From NCBI GenBank assembly GCA_014218235.1, contig JACBKR010000781.1, positions 1,393,001 to 1,457,000 on the forward strand: DNA of 64,000 bases, in the 5' to 3' direction. How positions within the stretch are numbered: position 1 is the first letter of the stretch; every line of letters starts with the position of its first letter. Shown here piece after piece: positions 33,740-46,000 of the stretch. The stretch comes from Colocasia esculenta (lineage: Eukaryota; Streptophyta; Magnoliopsida; Alismatales; Araceae). Both the position numbers and the translations under genes were made by a program. Below the pieces are notes generated by a model. The model did no database searches. It was not told the origin of the DNA and worked only from the letters and a program-made list of their open reading frames with translations.

Positions 33740-36010
33740 AGCGAAAAAAAACTTGGTGTAATATATATTGTGTCTCTATGACCAACTCTTGCTCCTGTGG
33801 CCTCAGTAGCAACCCCATCATCATCATTACTAGGTACCTATGTCGAATCATCACTACGAACTGGTCGTCGTGCTGCTTGTACAAGTGGCTCCTCCAACTC
33901 AGGTGGAAGTGTTTCCTCCTCCTCATCATCATCAAGACTACTAGATGTCTAAGTCAAAACCCTCATCTTCTTCTGCCTTATATATGTGAGATTATCTTTT
34001 TGCTTGCTACTTTCTCTCCCCTCTTTTTGTGTGCTACTCTTCTCAATCGAGGTTGGCTTAAAGGTAATCTAGAAGTCTCGGGTTGTAAAGCAGAGTGCCA
34101 TTGTCTCTCTCCAGCAGGTCGACCCTCTTGAACTGTAAGTTCTGGATCTTGAGCCTCCACTTCATCTAATTCTCATTCTACCTATGAGCGACATCTAGGG
34201 TCAAATTTAGGGACACCATGTGCTGCTCTATCTTGCACCCATGTTTTCAATGGGTGTTTCTCATCTAACAATTCATCAACATCAATGATTGTTGTGGTGT
34301 CTGCACCCCTCTGTTGTATCTAGTGGCCATGGCTTGCCACGCAAGCTCATCAATCTCTACTCATGTCTTCTCTGTCTTTCTTTTATGCACTTGACCTTTA
34401 GTCTCATATATATTGTAATGACAGTAGACCAACTTCTTCAGCCTCATGGTAGTTAGGCTATTTCTCACTTTTGTATGGATCAATTAGAAAATGCTCTAAT
34501 ACCTCTTACACTGGCTAGAAGAAATTATATGGCTCAGTACTCTAATTGCAACCCTGGCGAGTGAATTTGTTTGTCTAGTCTTATAATTCAGCATAACCCA
34601 GCACTCAACTACACAAACAAGAAATTATTTTTAGTTGGTCTAATCTAAGATCATACTATTAATTTATGATCATCAATTCATATACTAACCAGGACTTATT
34701 CTCTCAACTGCTTGTTGCAGGTCATAACCCTTGTAGATGTCTAGCTTCAATATCCCTGTAGATGTCTAGTTGCCAAGCTTCAATTATAAGAGGTGTACCA
34801 TTGTACCTTCATCACAACATCATTGTGCTCGTTAGTGCTCCTACTTAATCTACTGATGTCATTTATTGTCCCTTGGAGCACTTCGCTATCATTCTGAATG
34901 AAATTGTTGAATTGGTACTTGGGATTAAGGAAATAGCCTGCATTAATTTACACACACATAAGATGGCAATTCATAATATCAAAATTTGTTGAATGAAAGT
35001 ATAAGGTAATGCATTTACCCGCTTCGTGCAAATCGTGGTGAAGAGTGAACTCCCATCTATTGTCAATAATATGCCACCATTTTTGGAATGCCTTGGGGTG
35101 CTTTTCCTTCAACTTTTCATCGGCTTTATCCATTGCTTCGTACAAATATCCAATGTCATTTTTTATTCTCCATCGACCAACCTGAGTACTTGTACTGGAG
35201 GCTCAACCAGTTTTAAATAACAAGAGATTCTCTCCCATGACCAGTGGTCTCCAATGAAGCTAGCTATGTCATAGGCAACATCCCTAAATTCCTCTCTTAG
35301 CATGTCAACATGTGTCAAATAATTGGTGCTATGAATGAAAGTGCCCAACTCATGCCTATACTTATACAAACTCTTTAATGCAACAAAGTTGAAGACAAAT
35401 CTTGTTGGGCCAGAACGAATGATATCATGTTCATTAGTGCATGCTCTCATCATATGCATGATTTTGTTATGTCCATATATGAAGAATGTGATCTTCTGGG
35501 CCATAGACACCAACTCAACAACATGTTTGTCTTTCCCAATATCTTCCAACATCAAATCAAGGGAATGTGCAGCACAAGGTACCCAATAGAGATGTCTTCT
35601 TTTCTCCATCAATTTCTTACATATTGCCTTATAATAGTTACCTTCATTATCTGTCACAACTTGAACCACATTTTCTTCCCCAATCTCTTCAACCATTTCA
35701 TCCATAAGCCTAAAAAAGGTAGTCTGCATTTTTAATCTATCAACATACATCAACAGACTTCATGAACATTGTCCCCTCATTGCAATATACAAGGAAGTTT
35801 ATCATGGACTTTCTTGTAGTCCATGTCCATCCATTACATATTATCCTACAACCTCTTGTCATCAATACTGTTTAAAAGAAGTAACCAATCTTTCAGCTCT
35901 TCAACTTTTTTTTTTCCAAATATTTTCCTTTATGGGGTTGGTGCTTTCAATCTTGTACTAGCCTCTCCAATCGAATCCAACATAGTGTGGAAGTAGGGGT
36001 CGGATGCTGT
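33740..36010 (-). pseudogene. Decayed hAT transposase
   Basis: Minus-strand remnant. At 35753-35163 a DUF659-type stretch reads GEENVVQVVTDNEGNYY, LMEKRRHLYWVPCAAHSLDL and MLEDIGK, including the catalytic-region Asp of TDN. It continues at 35145-34948 (AFQKWWHIIDNRWEFTLHHD). A broken C-terminal hAT dimerisation domain lies at about 34560-34390 (AIRVLS, IHTKVRN, LKKLVYCHYN), followed by an acidic tail (VDELLDE-HPL) near 34270. Stops and frameshifts separate the pieces, and the N-terminal zinc finger is missing. No terminal repeats were identified. Confidence 0.85.
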
Positions 36011-36235
36011 ATGTGCTAAGACTCTTGCATGTCAAAACCATTCCCAATTCAGAGAGCTACAAGATGATGATGAAGACCGATTGATTTGACTAGGAAGAAC
36101 CCACCAAGATGATGAACTAATAGAGAGATACCATGATCGGATAAAGCTAACTCGGCGATGATGAGCCAACGTGGGGCGTCAATGATGTGACAAGGAGTTT
36201 GACTCAGCTTATGGGTCAGAAATGGGTATCTACAG

Positions 36236-37074
36236 GCCCCAGCTAGTCTTGTTTTCCAGTGCCTCACTTTAGGGAGCTCGGGTCGGAGTCCCTAAAGGTG
36301 TCAGGTATGAACCTGCGGTAGTGTGGTCCGCAGGTGTGGTGTTGGTTGGTCTCCACAGTTTCTTGGCTTTGTTGTGGTGGAGCGGCAGCTGGACCTTTCG
36401 TCCGTGGCTGCGAAACTGAGAGGTAGTTCTGTGTGGTTTGTCTGTGTTAGTTACTGATGTCGCGAATCAATCTTCGTGATTCGAGTATGGCGTTACTCTA
36501 CTTTAGCTCGTACACTTGAACAAGGTTTTCCATTTATTTTATTACAGGTTGGTTTCTGTTAATAACTTGTGATAAATGTTATTTACAGCTTTAACATCAT
36601 GCGTAGATAATACTATAAATTGCTTAGTGTAGCTTCTTGTTTCTGCACTTTGTGAGTTTGGTTTTGCACGGCTTTTGAGGGAGTTTCCCTACTGAGCCAG
36701 TGACTTGCGAGACTCACCTCTACCCCTTTCAGGTGAGGGAGAGCAGAAGGCTTCCCGTCCTTCATCTAGTTCGGAGCCGCACCGTAGCGGAGTTGGACCT
36801 GCACCTCCAGCAGTGTAATCTTCACTTTCTGTTCACCTCGGGGTATGCCTCAGGTTGCTGTACTTTGTTCTTAACTCTAGTTGATTATTGGCTATGTATA
36901 TTTCATGTAAATATTTGTGAGATGTGGAATCTTATATATATTTGAGCTATTTATATTATATTTCCACGGACATGTGAATGATATCCCTTGCAAGACTACG
37001 GCTCGTTCGCGGAAGACGGAGTCGAGTCAAGCTCGTTATTAGGTTAACGAGTTTGAACGGCGATGACCGCTACA
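36236..37074 (+). repeat. Truncated gypsy LTR fragment
   Basis: Homologous to the 3' half of the gypsy LTR family, now on the plus strand. It shares ttttccagtgcctcacttta and ggacctttcgtccgtg with the LTR entering at 61838, and ends with a diverged tcgttcgcgg...gaccgctaca, equivalent to the family's terminal block. The 5' half is missing. Confidence 0.75.
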
Positions 37075-37082
37075 AGAAGTGT

Positions 37083-37650
37083 TGTGGTTTAGTCACATAT
37101 TAGAAATTCATGAGAGTTTCACCTCTATATATGTGGAGAATTTTCTGAAATCAATATCTAGATTTTAGGTTAGAGTTTGGGAATTTGATATCAAAATGAA
37201 ATTACCCATTTAATTGTCTCTCCATATATGGATAGTTAACCCTACTCATGTTATGCCCCAAACAAATGCTTGAGGAGAGGTTTTGTGGTTTAATCCCATA
37301 AAAATCCATGAGAGTTTCACATCTATATATGTAGATGATTCTGTCAATTCAATTGATAAGTTTTGAATTAGAGTTGGGGTCTTTAACATAATATCAAAGT
37401 GGATTTACCCATTTGATCATAGGAGAGTATGTTCCTACACGTGTTGCCCCCCAAACGGGTTGGTTCAGTGCGAGAAAGGATGTTGTGGTTTAATCCCATG
37501 TTAAAAATCCATGGGAGTTTCGCCTCTCTACATATATAGAAGATTATCTCAATTCAGTGCCTCCCAAAGTTTGGCACAATGAGGGGTCTTGTGATTTAGT
37601 CCCATATTAAAATTTCAAGGGAGTTTCACCTTATACATGTAAATGATTTC
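37083..37650. repeat. Degenerate tandem repeat, four copies
   Basis: The block tgtggtttaatcccat, followed by ccatgagagtttcacctcta-like sequence, recurs at 37083, 37284, 37494 and 37590 (spacing about 201, 210 and 96). Copies differ considerably. Confidence 0.7.
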
Positions 37651-38329
37651 TCAACACAATGCTTGTATTTTTTATTATTTGACATAAAATAAAAGGAAGG
37701 AATACAAATAGTGTTTGATTCAATAGATAATCTTTTTCAATTTCTATTAACTATTGCCAAAGAATAGTCGGTAGTCAATTGGTACAGATTGGCGTGCAAC
37801 CTCTAAAATTTTATGAAAAATATTTATTACATGTTTTAGTACACTTTTAACTTACTCACTAGTTAAGTATTTTTGAACTTGAAATTTCGCAGTGGGCTCG
37901 ACGTGCATCGGAGAAAGGTTGTAGAGCGGCGAGTAGAAACCCTAGCGGCTCTCTAAATGCTTCCTCAAGAGGGTGGGAAACCACCCCCTCCGAGGTAGTT
38001 CGTCGCCGACATCCCAATCAAAAGGTCTTCTTGGCTCACTTTGCGGCAGTTTGCTAGGGTGGGGGTGGGTGGAGTCACCCCAGAGATCTCCCCCCTCCCC
38101 CTCCCCCCTCGTGGCTCACCGTTTCTTCCTTCACTGCCTTTCTTCTTTTTCTTCTAGTTTTGTTTTCGCTTTGCACCATTTCCCCCCTGTTATCTGCCCT
38201 CTTCACCTCATCTCCATTCCTTCGCCTTGTCCCTCGCTTCACTTCGTCCCTCACCATTGTTCTATCTATCCCCTTATTTTTTCTTCCTCCTCTCCCCTCA
38301 TGATCCACCTCTGTCTTCCCCTTTTTACC

Positions 38330-39973
38330 TGTGACGGAACGCCTTGGCCAAGCCCGTTAAACCGATAACGTACTTGATCCGAGTCCGCCTCCCGCGAACG
38401 AGCCGAAGCCTCGCAAGGGATACCAAACCACAGTCCGTGTAAACATAAAGGAACACACCACATTTCATATATATTTCACAGTTTTACATAGCCAAATTTC
38501 CACAAAAACTGAAAAGAGGTACAAGAGCCTGGGGCATACCTCAAGGTACAACTAAAGAAAGTAAACAACTACAAAGCTACATTGCTGGAGAACTGTCGTC
38601 TGTCCCACTATCGTCTTTCCCTCAGCCGGACTTACAACTCAAACACAAGAGTGAGGGTGTCCAGGTCAGACGACACATACCTCGACGGTACAACACAAGT
38701 ACCGGGACAAAGCCCCAAGCTAACAGCCTGGCTCACAAAGAACCTGGGGCACCCAACTGGAGAGGTAACCACGGTAGGCGTCGTACTACTCGCCACATAC
38801 ACAATACCACGCGCACGTCACACACAAACCACGTGAAACCTCACGTAAACCACAAGTAACCACAGTCCACCACACGTGAAACCAACTGACTTGCGTAAAC
38901 AACACGCAGTCACTGAAGTAAGCAACTAACTGCATACCTTGTATGCTAAACACGAAAACCAAGTGCACTCAGTGCACCTCATGTGTCAACACACATGCAT
39001 TATCGATAAATACAGCAAACAGTCGTTTCAGCTCATAACCAGTAGGCGGCAACATCGACTGCCGCTTACACTAAGTCAACGGCAAGGGACCTGGCCGTCA
39101 ACATCCTGGCTGAGGAGCTTGGCGACAAACGTTGTTGACGCCAAGTTCTCCGGCCATAAACTCTGCAGAAACCCTAATCCGGCTCTGCGGGTTTTCTAAC
39201 CGTTCTAACTACAGAAAAATATGTAAATGCAGTTCCTTTAGCATGCCAGAACCCAATACAACCCATTACAATATGCTTCGTACATTAAACTACTCAAACC
39301 ACCCATATCCTCGTATGGTGCAACTTTATCCAATCATGCATTATCATGCTGGTTTAGGTGGTTATGATGTGTTTTAATGTTTCTACGGAGCTAAACGGGT
39401 TCGTCCCCTACCTCAGAACACGCTAGAACTTCCCGCAATCTCCCGGTTCACGCCGAGCCCTTCGCGAGCTCCCACGGGAATTGCACCACGCCGCGACGTT
39501 TCCTCGCGCAATTCGGCAACGCCACGCGTTCTACGATCGTCCAACCACTCCTCGGAACCTGTTAGAAGCTTCAGAGACACGGGGGCAGCAGGCTGGGGCA
39601 AGAGGGAATGAGAGTGAGCTGAGAGAACTGCCCTCGGGTGAGCCTATAACCTGCAGAATTCTCAGGTTGGTGTCAACCCCTATGCCGCCAATAGCAACCG
39701 CCACCCTTAGCGTCCACATCTACTGCCGCCAAGTTCAAGCAGTGAACGTCCACTAACCTGGACGCCAACCAGTCAACGGCCACCCCTGGCCGCCAACTCC
39801 AACTAAACAGCAGCAGGTCATGTTTCATTTCAGGACCAACCCTGCTCTTCACCTGCTCAAGCCATACATTCACATCACACATTCCACACAACTAGCTCAC
39901 ATTGGCCTCACAACGGCCTACACAACCAACACACACATGATCCACATGGATCCGAAAGGCACGCGACGTTACA
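38330..39973 (-). repeat. 3' LTR of element 2, with internal deletion
   Basis: Plus strand starts TGTGACGGAACGCC and ends CGCGACGTTACA. At 1644 bp it is about 648 bp shorter than its partner: near 38594 the sequence jumps from gctggagaact to tgtcccact, skipping what lies at about 48827-49478 in the other LTR. Elsewhere the two LTRs differ by only a few bases per hundred in stretches compared by eye. Confidence 0.92.
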
Positions 39974-40064
39974 TTACTATCATTTAAAAAGAAAATTTCG
40001 ACCTCGAAATTCATAACACAATTCAAAGTTAAACAACTCATACATACACACTTTACAAGTACTA

Positions 40065-43000
40065 TCATCTAAAAAGAAAATACATAAGCTTACTCAAACA
40101 GATAGGGATACCTTTAGCCATTTCCGCGGCCAACTCCCAGGTATCCTCACCACTTAATCTATTTTCCCATCTCACTTTAACTAGCTCAATTTCTTTATTC
40201 CTCAGCTTCTTCATCTTTCGATCTGTGATCTGCACCGAATACTCTGGCATAGTCATGTCCGGCCTTAGGTCACCACCTTGATATCTAATTATTTGAGCTG
40301 GATCTTCAATACACTTCCTCAACATGGAGACATGGAAAATATCATGCACATCTGCAAAATTAGCTGGCAAATCCAGCCTATAAGCTGCTTCCCCAATTCT
40401 TTCAATCACCTGGAAAGGTCCCACATACCTTGGACTCAACTTCCCAGACTTGCCAAATCTCATAATACCTTTACTCGGGGAAACTCTCAGAAAAACAAAA
40501 TCTCCTACCTCAAACTGAAGTGGTCTCCTCCGCACATCTGCATAACTTTTCTGCCTACTTTGAGCTGCCTGCAATTTTTCCTTAATAAGCTTTACCACTT
40601 CCATGGTTTGCTGAATCAATTCAGGACCCACCAATTGCCTTTCTCCCACATCATGCCAGTTCAATGGGGTTCTACATGGCCTTCCATATAAAGCTTCATA
40701 CGGTGCCATCCCAAGACTGGTATGATAGTTATTATTGTAGGCAAACTCTACCATTCCCAAATGATGCTCCCAGCTACCTCCCCAAACTAAACAACAAGCC
40801 CGCAACATATCTTCAATTGTCTGAATAGTCCTTTCTGTCTGACCATCTGTCTGGGGATGATAAGCGGAGCTATACCTCAATTCAAAACCAATTACTTTTT
40901 GCAGACTTCTCCAAAAACCAGAGGTAAATCTTGGATCTCTATCTGATACAATAGTCTTCGGAATACCATGCAGTGGAACAATTCTTTCAACATAAATATT
41001 TGTCAATCTGTCCATTGTCCAAGACATACTTACTGCTACTAATCTGCATACCTTAGTCAATCTGTCAACAAACACCCATATTCCATTATACCCGGAACTT
41101 GACCTTGGTAAACCTGCCACAAAGTCCATTGCAATATCGTCTCATTTCCACTGTGGAATAGGCAACGGTTGCAATAGACCTCCAGGCTTCTGATGCTCTG
41201 CTTTAATCTGCTGACAGATAGCACACCTTGCAACAAACTCCGCCATTTCTTTCTTCATATGAGGCCACCAAAAATGCCTTCTTAAATCATGGTACATTTT
41301 AGTACTACCCGGATGAATAGTGTACTTAGATTTATGAGCCTCTTCCAGAACTCGCTGCTTCACCTCTCTTTCTGTAGGAACAAACAACCTGCCTCGAAGC
41401 CTGACCACACAATTATCATCAATAGAAACTCCTTCCATTTTCACAATTTCAGGTAGACCTGCATCTGCTCTCTGAGCTTCAATAATCTGCCAATATAAAG
41501 ACGGCTCTATTGCACTAGCAGCTAGAATTGCCCGTCGCTGACTGCTGGGCACATACAAGGAATTCTCTGCTACTTCCTCATACAACTTCCATTCTTTAAT
41601 CATCATCAGATTCATATATACTTTTCTGCTTAAGGCATCAGCTACAACATTGGTCTTACCCGGATGGTAAGCCAAACTGAAATCATAATCCTTCAGATAT
41701 TCAACCCATCTGCGCTGGCAAAGATTTAAATCTTTCTGCGAGAAGATATACTTCAAGCTTTTATGATATGTAAAAATTTCAAATCTCTCGCCATACAGAT
41801 AATGCCTCCACATTTTTAAAGCAAACACAACTGCTGCCAATTCTAAATCATGAGTGGGGTAATTTTCTTCTGCTGGCTTCAATTGCCTGGACACATAAGC
41901 TATTACTTTACCATGCTGCATAAGCACTGCGCCAAGTCATCTCTTTGAAGCATCAGTATACAGCACAAAATCACCACTCCCTGTCGGTAATGTCAATATA
42001 GGTGCTGATGTAAGTCTCTTCTTTAATTCCATGAAACTTCTCTGACATTCACCGGACCACACAAAAGGCACTCCTTTCCTGGTCAATCTAGTCATAGGTG
42101 CTGCAATCTTAGAAAAATCTTGAATAAAGCACCTATAATAACCTGCCAACCCCAGAAAACTTCTAATCTCGGTTATTGTCTTAGGCACTCCCCACCTTGA
42201 CACAGCTTCCACTTTACTCGGGTCCACTGCTATTCCTTTAGCTGAGATAATATGACCCAAAAACTGAATTTCCTTCAACCAGAATTCACACTTACTGAAT
42301 TTAGCAAACAACTGGTTATCCCTTAACAACTGCAGGGTAAACCTCAAATGAGCTGCATGCTCCTCTTCAGATGCTGAATAAATTAGAATATCATCAATAA
42401 AGACCACAATGAATTGATCTAAATATGGATAAAAAATTCTATTCATCAGATCCATAAAACCTGCAGGAGCATTAGTCAACCCAAAAGGCATTACCACAAA
42501 CTCATAGTGACCATATTTGGTTCTGAATGCTGTCTTATCTATATCTTCCTCTTTAATTCTCAACTGATGATACCCGGACCTCAAATCAATCTTAGAAAAC
42601 ACCTTTGCTGATTGCAACTGATCGAATAAATCATATATCCTAGGCAACGGGTACTTATTCTTGATGGTCACATCATTCAATTTTCTATAATCAATACACA
42701 TCCGAAAACTTCCATCTTTCTTTTTCACAAATAAAACCGGCGCTCCCCACGGGGAATGACTCGGTCTAATAAAACCTTTTTGCAACAATTCCTCTAACTA
42801 CTTTTTCAATTCTTTAAGTTCTGCTGGTGCCATCCGATATGGAGCTTTAGAAATCGGCATGGTACCTGGCAGCAACTCAATAGAAAAGTCCACCTCTCTA
42901 TGTGGAGCTAAACCAGGCAAATCTTCCGGAAAAACATCAGCAAATTCCCTAACCACGGAAACTGCTTCTACTAGCTAACTGGCCTCTACCAAACTTACCG

Positions 43001-46000
43001 AGGCTAAATAAGCCACACACCCATCATTTATCAACTTTCTAACTTTAATTGCAGAAATTAGAAACTTGGAGGTATAAAAAGGCATACCTTGATATTCAAA
43101 CACTGCACCATTAGGATGACAAAATATGATCATTTTCTTTCTGCAATCTAACATTGCTCCATACATTTCAAGCCAATCCATACCCAGAATAATATCATAA
43201 TCTGACAATTGCAGGGCATATAACCGACCCGGCATCTGGTTCCCTTCAATCATAACAGGAGCTTCATCTATATAGCTCGAAGTGAGTAAGAACTCACCTG
43301 AAGGAACCTCCACCACTAACTCACAAGACTTATCCTCTAAGGGATGAGCTATGCAATCCAGAAATTCTTCGGAAATAAAAGAATGAGAGGCACCTGAATC
43401 AAATAAGACTCTTGCTGAATATTCATAAAGAGGTAAAGCACCTTCTATCATATTTGACGCATCTGTGTAGTACCCCAGAAAATCCATTAATTAAAAATTA
43501 TGGATAAATTGAAATTTTATCAATTAATAAATTCAATTAGTTAAAACGGTACGCATCATTATTGCATGCGTATAAACCCCTATAAAAATTTCGTAAAAAT
43601 AATAATTACACTTTAAATAATGTTCTCTAATGATCCATCATAAAATTTGGGCATAGAAAATTCGTTTGGACTTAGTTTAAGAATTTATGCGACTTATTAA
43701 CATAATTAAGGAATAAGTCGAAGAACATATTATTTTATGTGCCAAAGTGGATTATAAATGAGAATAAATATGTGGGTAGACTTTAAATAATATGGGGTGA
43801 TAGCGCCTTATGATAATTGGATCAATGGACAATTTTGGCTCATGAATATATTATCGAATGAAAGGATAATTAAAACTCATTAAGTAAATTAAGTACATGG
43901 GTTGTACAATTAAGCCCGCGTAAGATGTTGGGCCAAAAGCAAGAGCCCAAGAGATGAATAAAAGTCAGAAATATTTGGCTAAAAAATATTGAATTGAATT
44001 AAAATAGGAAATCAATTGAATAAATATGATAAATGGATTTAATGAGAATAAAGGGAGAATACATGGAATAAAAGGAAATTAAAGTGATATCCATTAAACT
44101 AAATTATTAATGGGTTATTCTAATGACCCAAACCTAATATATTGGGCCCAATTAGTGTTGGCCCATCATGAAATGAGAGGTAAATAGGTGAAATTCGTAC
44201 CTAATTAATTAAGTAAATAGGAAAGGGTTAAAATAAATGTTAAATAACTCATATATATCTTAAATAAGAGTCCTTACACCACCCTAACCCTTTGGCCACG
44301 AAATTAGCTCTCTCTCTAGCCATATTAGGTGGATAAATAAGAGAAAGTGGGAGATAAAGAAGGAAATTTAGAGTTTAATGGAAAGGAGGACTCTTATAAT
44401 GACTGGGACTCCTATAGTTGGCCATATATACCAAAAGACTCATCATTAGCAACCCATTTTCGTGGCTAGAGCTCTGGAGAAAGAGGAGAAGGACTGGAGA
44501 CAAAGGAGCAAGGAGGAGGAGGCTAGAACAAGAAGGGTTTTCGGATTTTCGTCATCCAAACTAGGATTTTCTTGCTCCACGAAAAAGGTAGGCAATCTCT
44601 CAAGCAAAAATCGTGAAATAATTACCCTAGGTAGCCTTCATGTACCTCTTCAAAAGCCCTATCATTTCGTAGTATTTCGTTCATCCATTGGAGTGAATTT
44701 AATTCATGAAATCCTGCTGTCACCATGAACCCTAATCTCATGTTTTCTCTAATACCTTGCACGTACTTGTTCCCATGCTATGATAAAATTCTCATTGATG
44801 CTACCATGTAACAGCTTTCAAACGCCCCTAGTCTTGCTTGATTTCAATCTCCCATGAGGGAGAATTAAATCTTTGAATATCTATCAGACCTGTGCACTCG
44901 ACCCTCCTTGTTTCCTTTTTAACCTCGTGAAAACTTGACATCAATCTATGATAAAATTATCATAAATACTAATACATGTTAGCTTTCAAACGCCGTTGGT
45001 TTCAGAATTTTTTATCATATATAAATCTCTAATTAATTCATTGAACTCTGACTGCGCCTGTTAGGTCACTGAAAAGTAACCTGATCAATACATGTCTAAA
45101 CCTTGTCTATTTTTAAATTAATCATGCATGTTGATAGATATACATGTCTACTTTCGTTTAAAACTAGTTTCATGCTTTTTGGACCACCGTACTATTTTAT
45201 ATGGAATTTAGAACGTCCCTGTATCACAGAGGACTCGCCCAGAGAAAAAGGGAAAAACCAGGACTGCCCCTGTTATCGCGGCGGCGCGATACGCCGCGAT
45301 AAGAGGAGTGTCGCGGTCGGCCTTCAGGCTGCGTCATGAACGCGACGGGCCTCGCCGCCGCGTTCCCAACCCGAACCAGGCCAAACCGGCCGGTTCGCCT
45401 GTCGCGCCAGGCCGCACCACCGCGACCTGAACCGCGACAGGATACCCTGTCGCGACACTATGAGTAACGCGTCCATGCACCCCGTCGCCTTCTTAAAATT
45501 TTGGCCAGAATCTCATATTATGCATATAACCCTGCTTTATTTGTCATATAACCCTTATACAAGTTAAACCACGTATTGTTAAGCTTAATAATCGACCTGA
45601 ATATTTTTATTTTAATCATTCTTGTTAATTTAAAAGCCGTGAGCACGACTTGTCATATCCTCAAGATATCTTTACACTTGCATACTCATAACATTGTAAA
45701 TTGTCATTGACCTTGATAAATTACGTAATAATGTATTCGGTAAATTACCGAAATATATGATTAAATTATCCTATTTTGTTAAATATAATTGTTTCTGTAT
45801 TGACTCGCGCATTTTATCTACCGTTACCGTTTTCCCTCGGCCTTCGAGCACTCGAGGCACAACGGACCCGTTTTTACACACTTTCCCTTGACTTGGACCA
45901 CCTCTCCACCGAGAATACTCTCGACTGGACTAGGGAATCCTTGTCAAGACCTCCGTAAGTCTTCTTGGCTTTGGCGCACGTCCTTAGTCAACAAGCTGGT

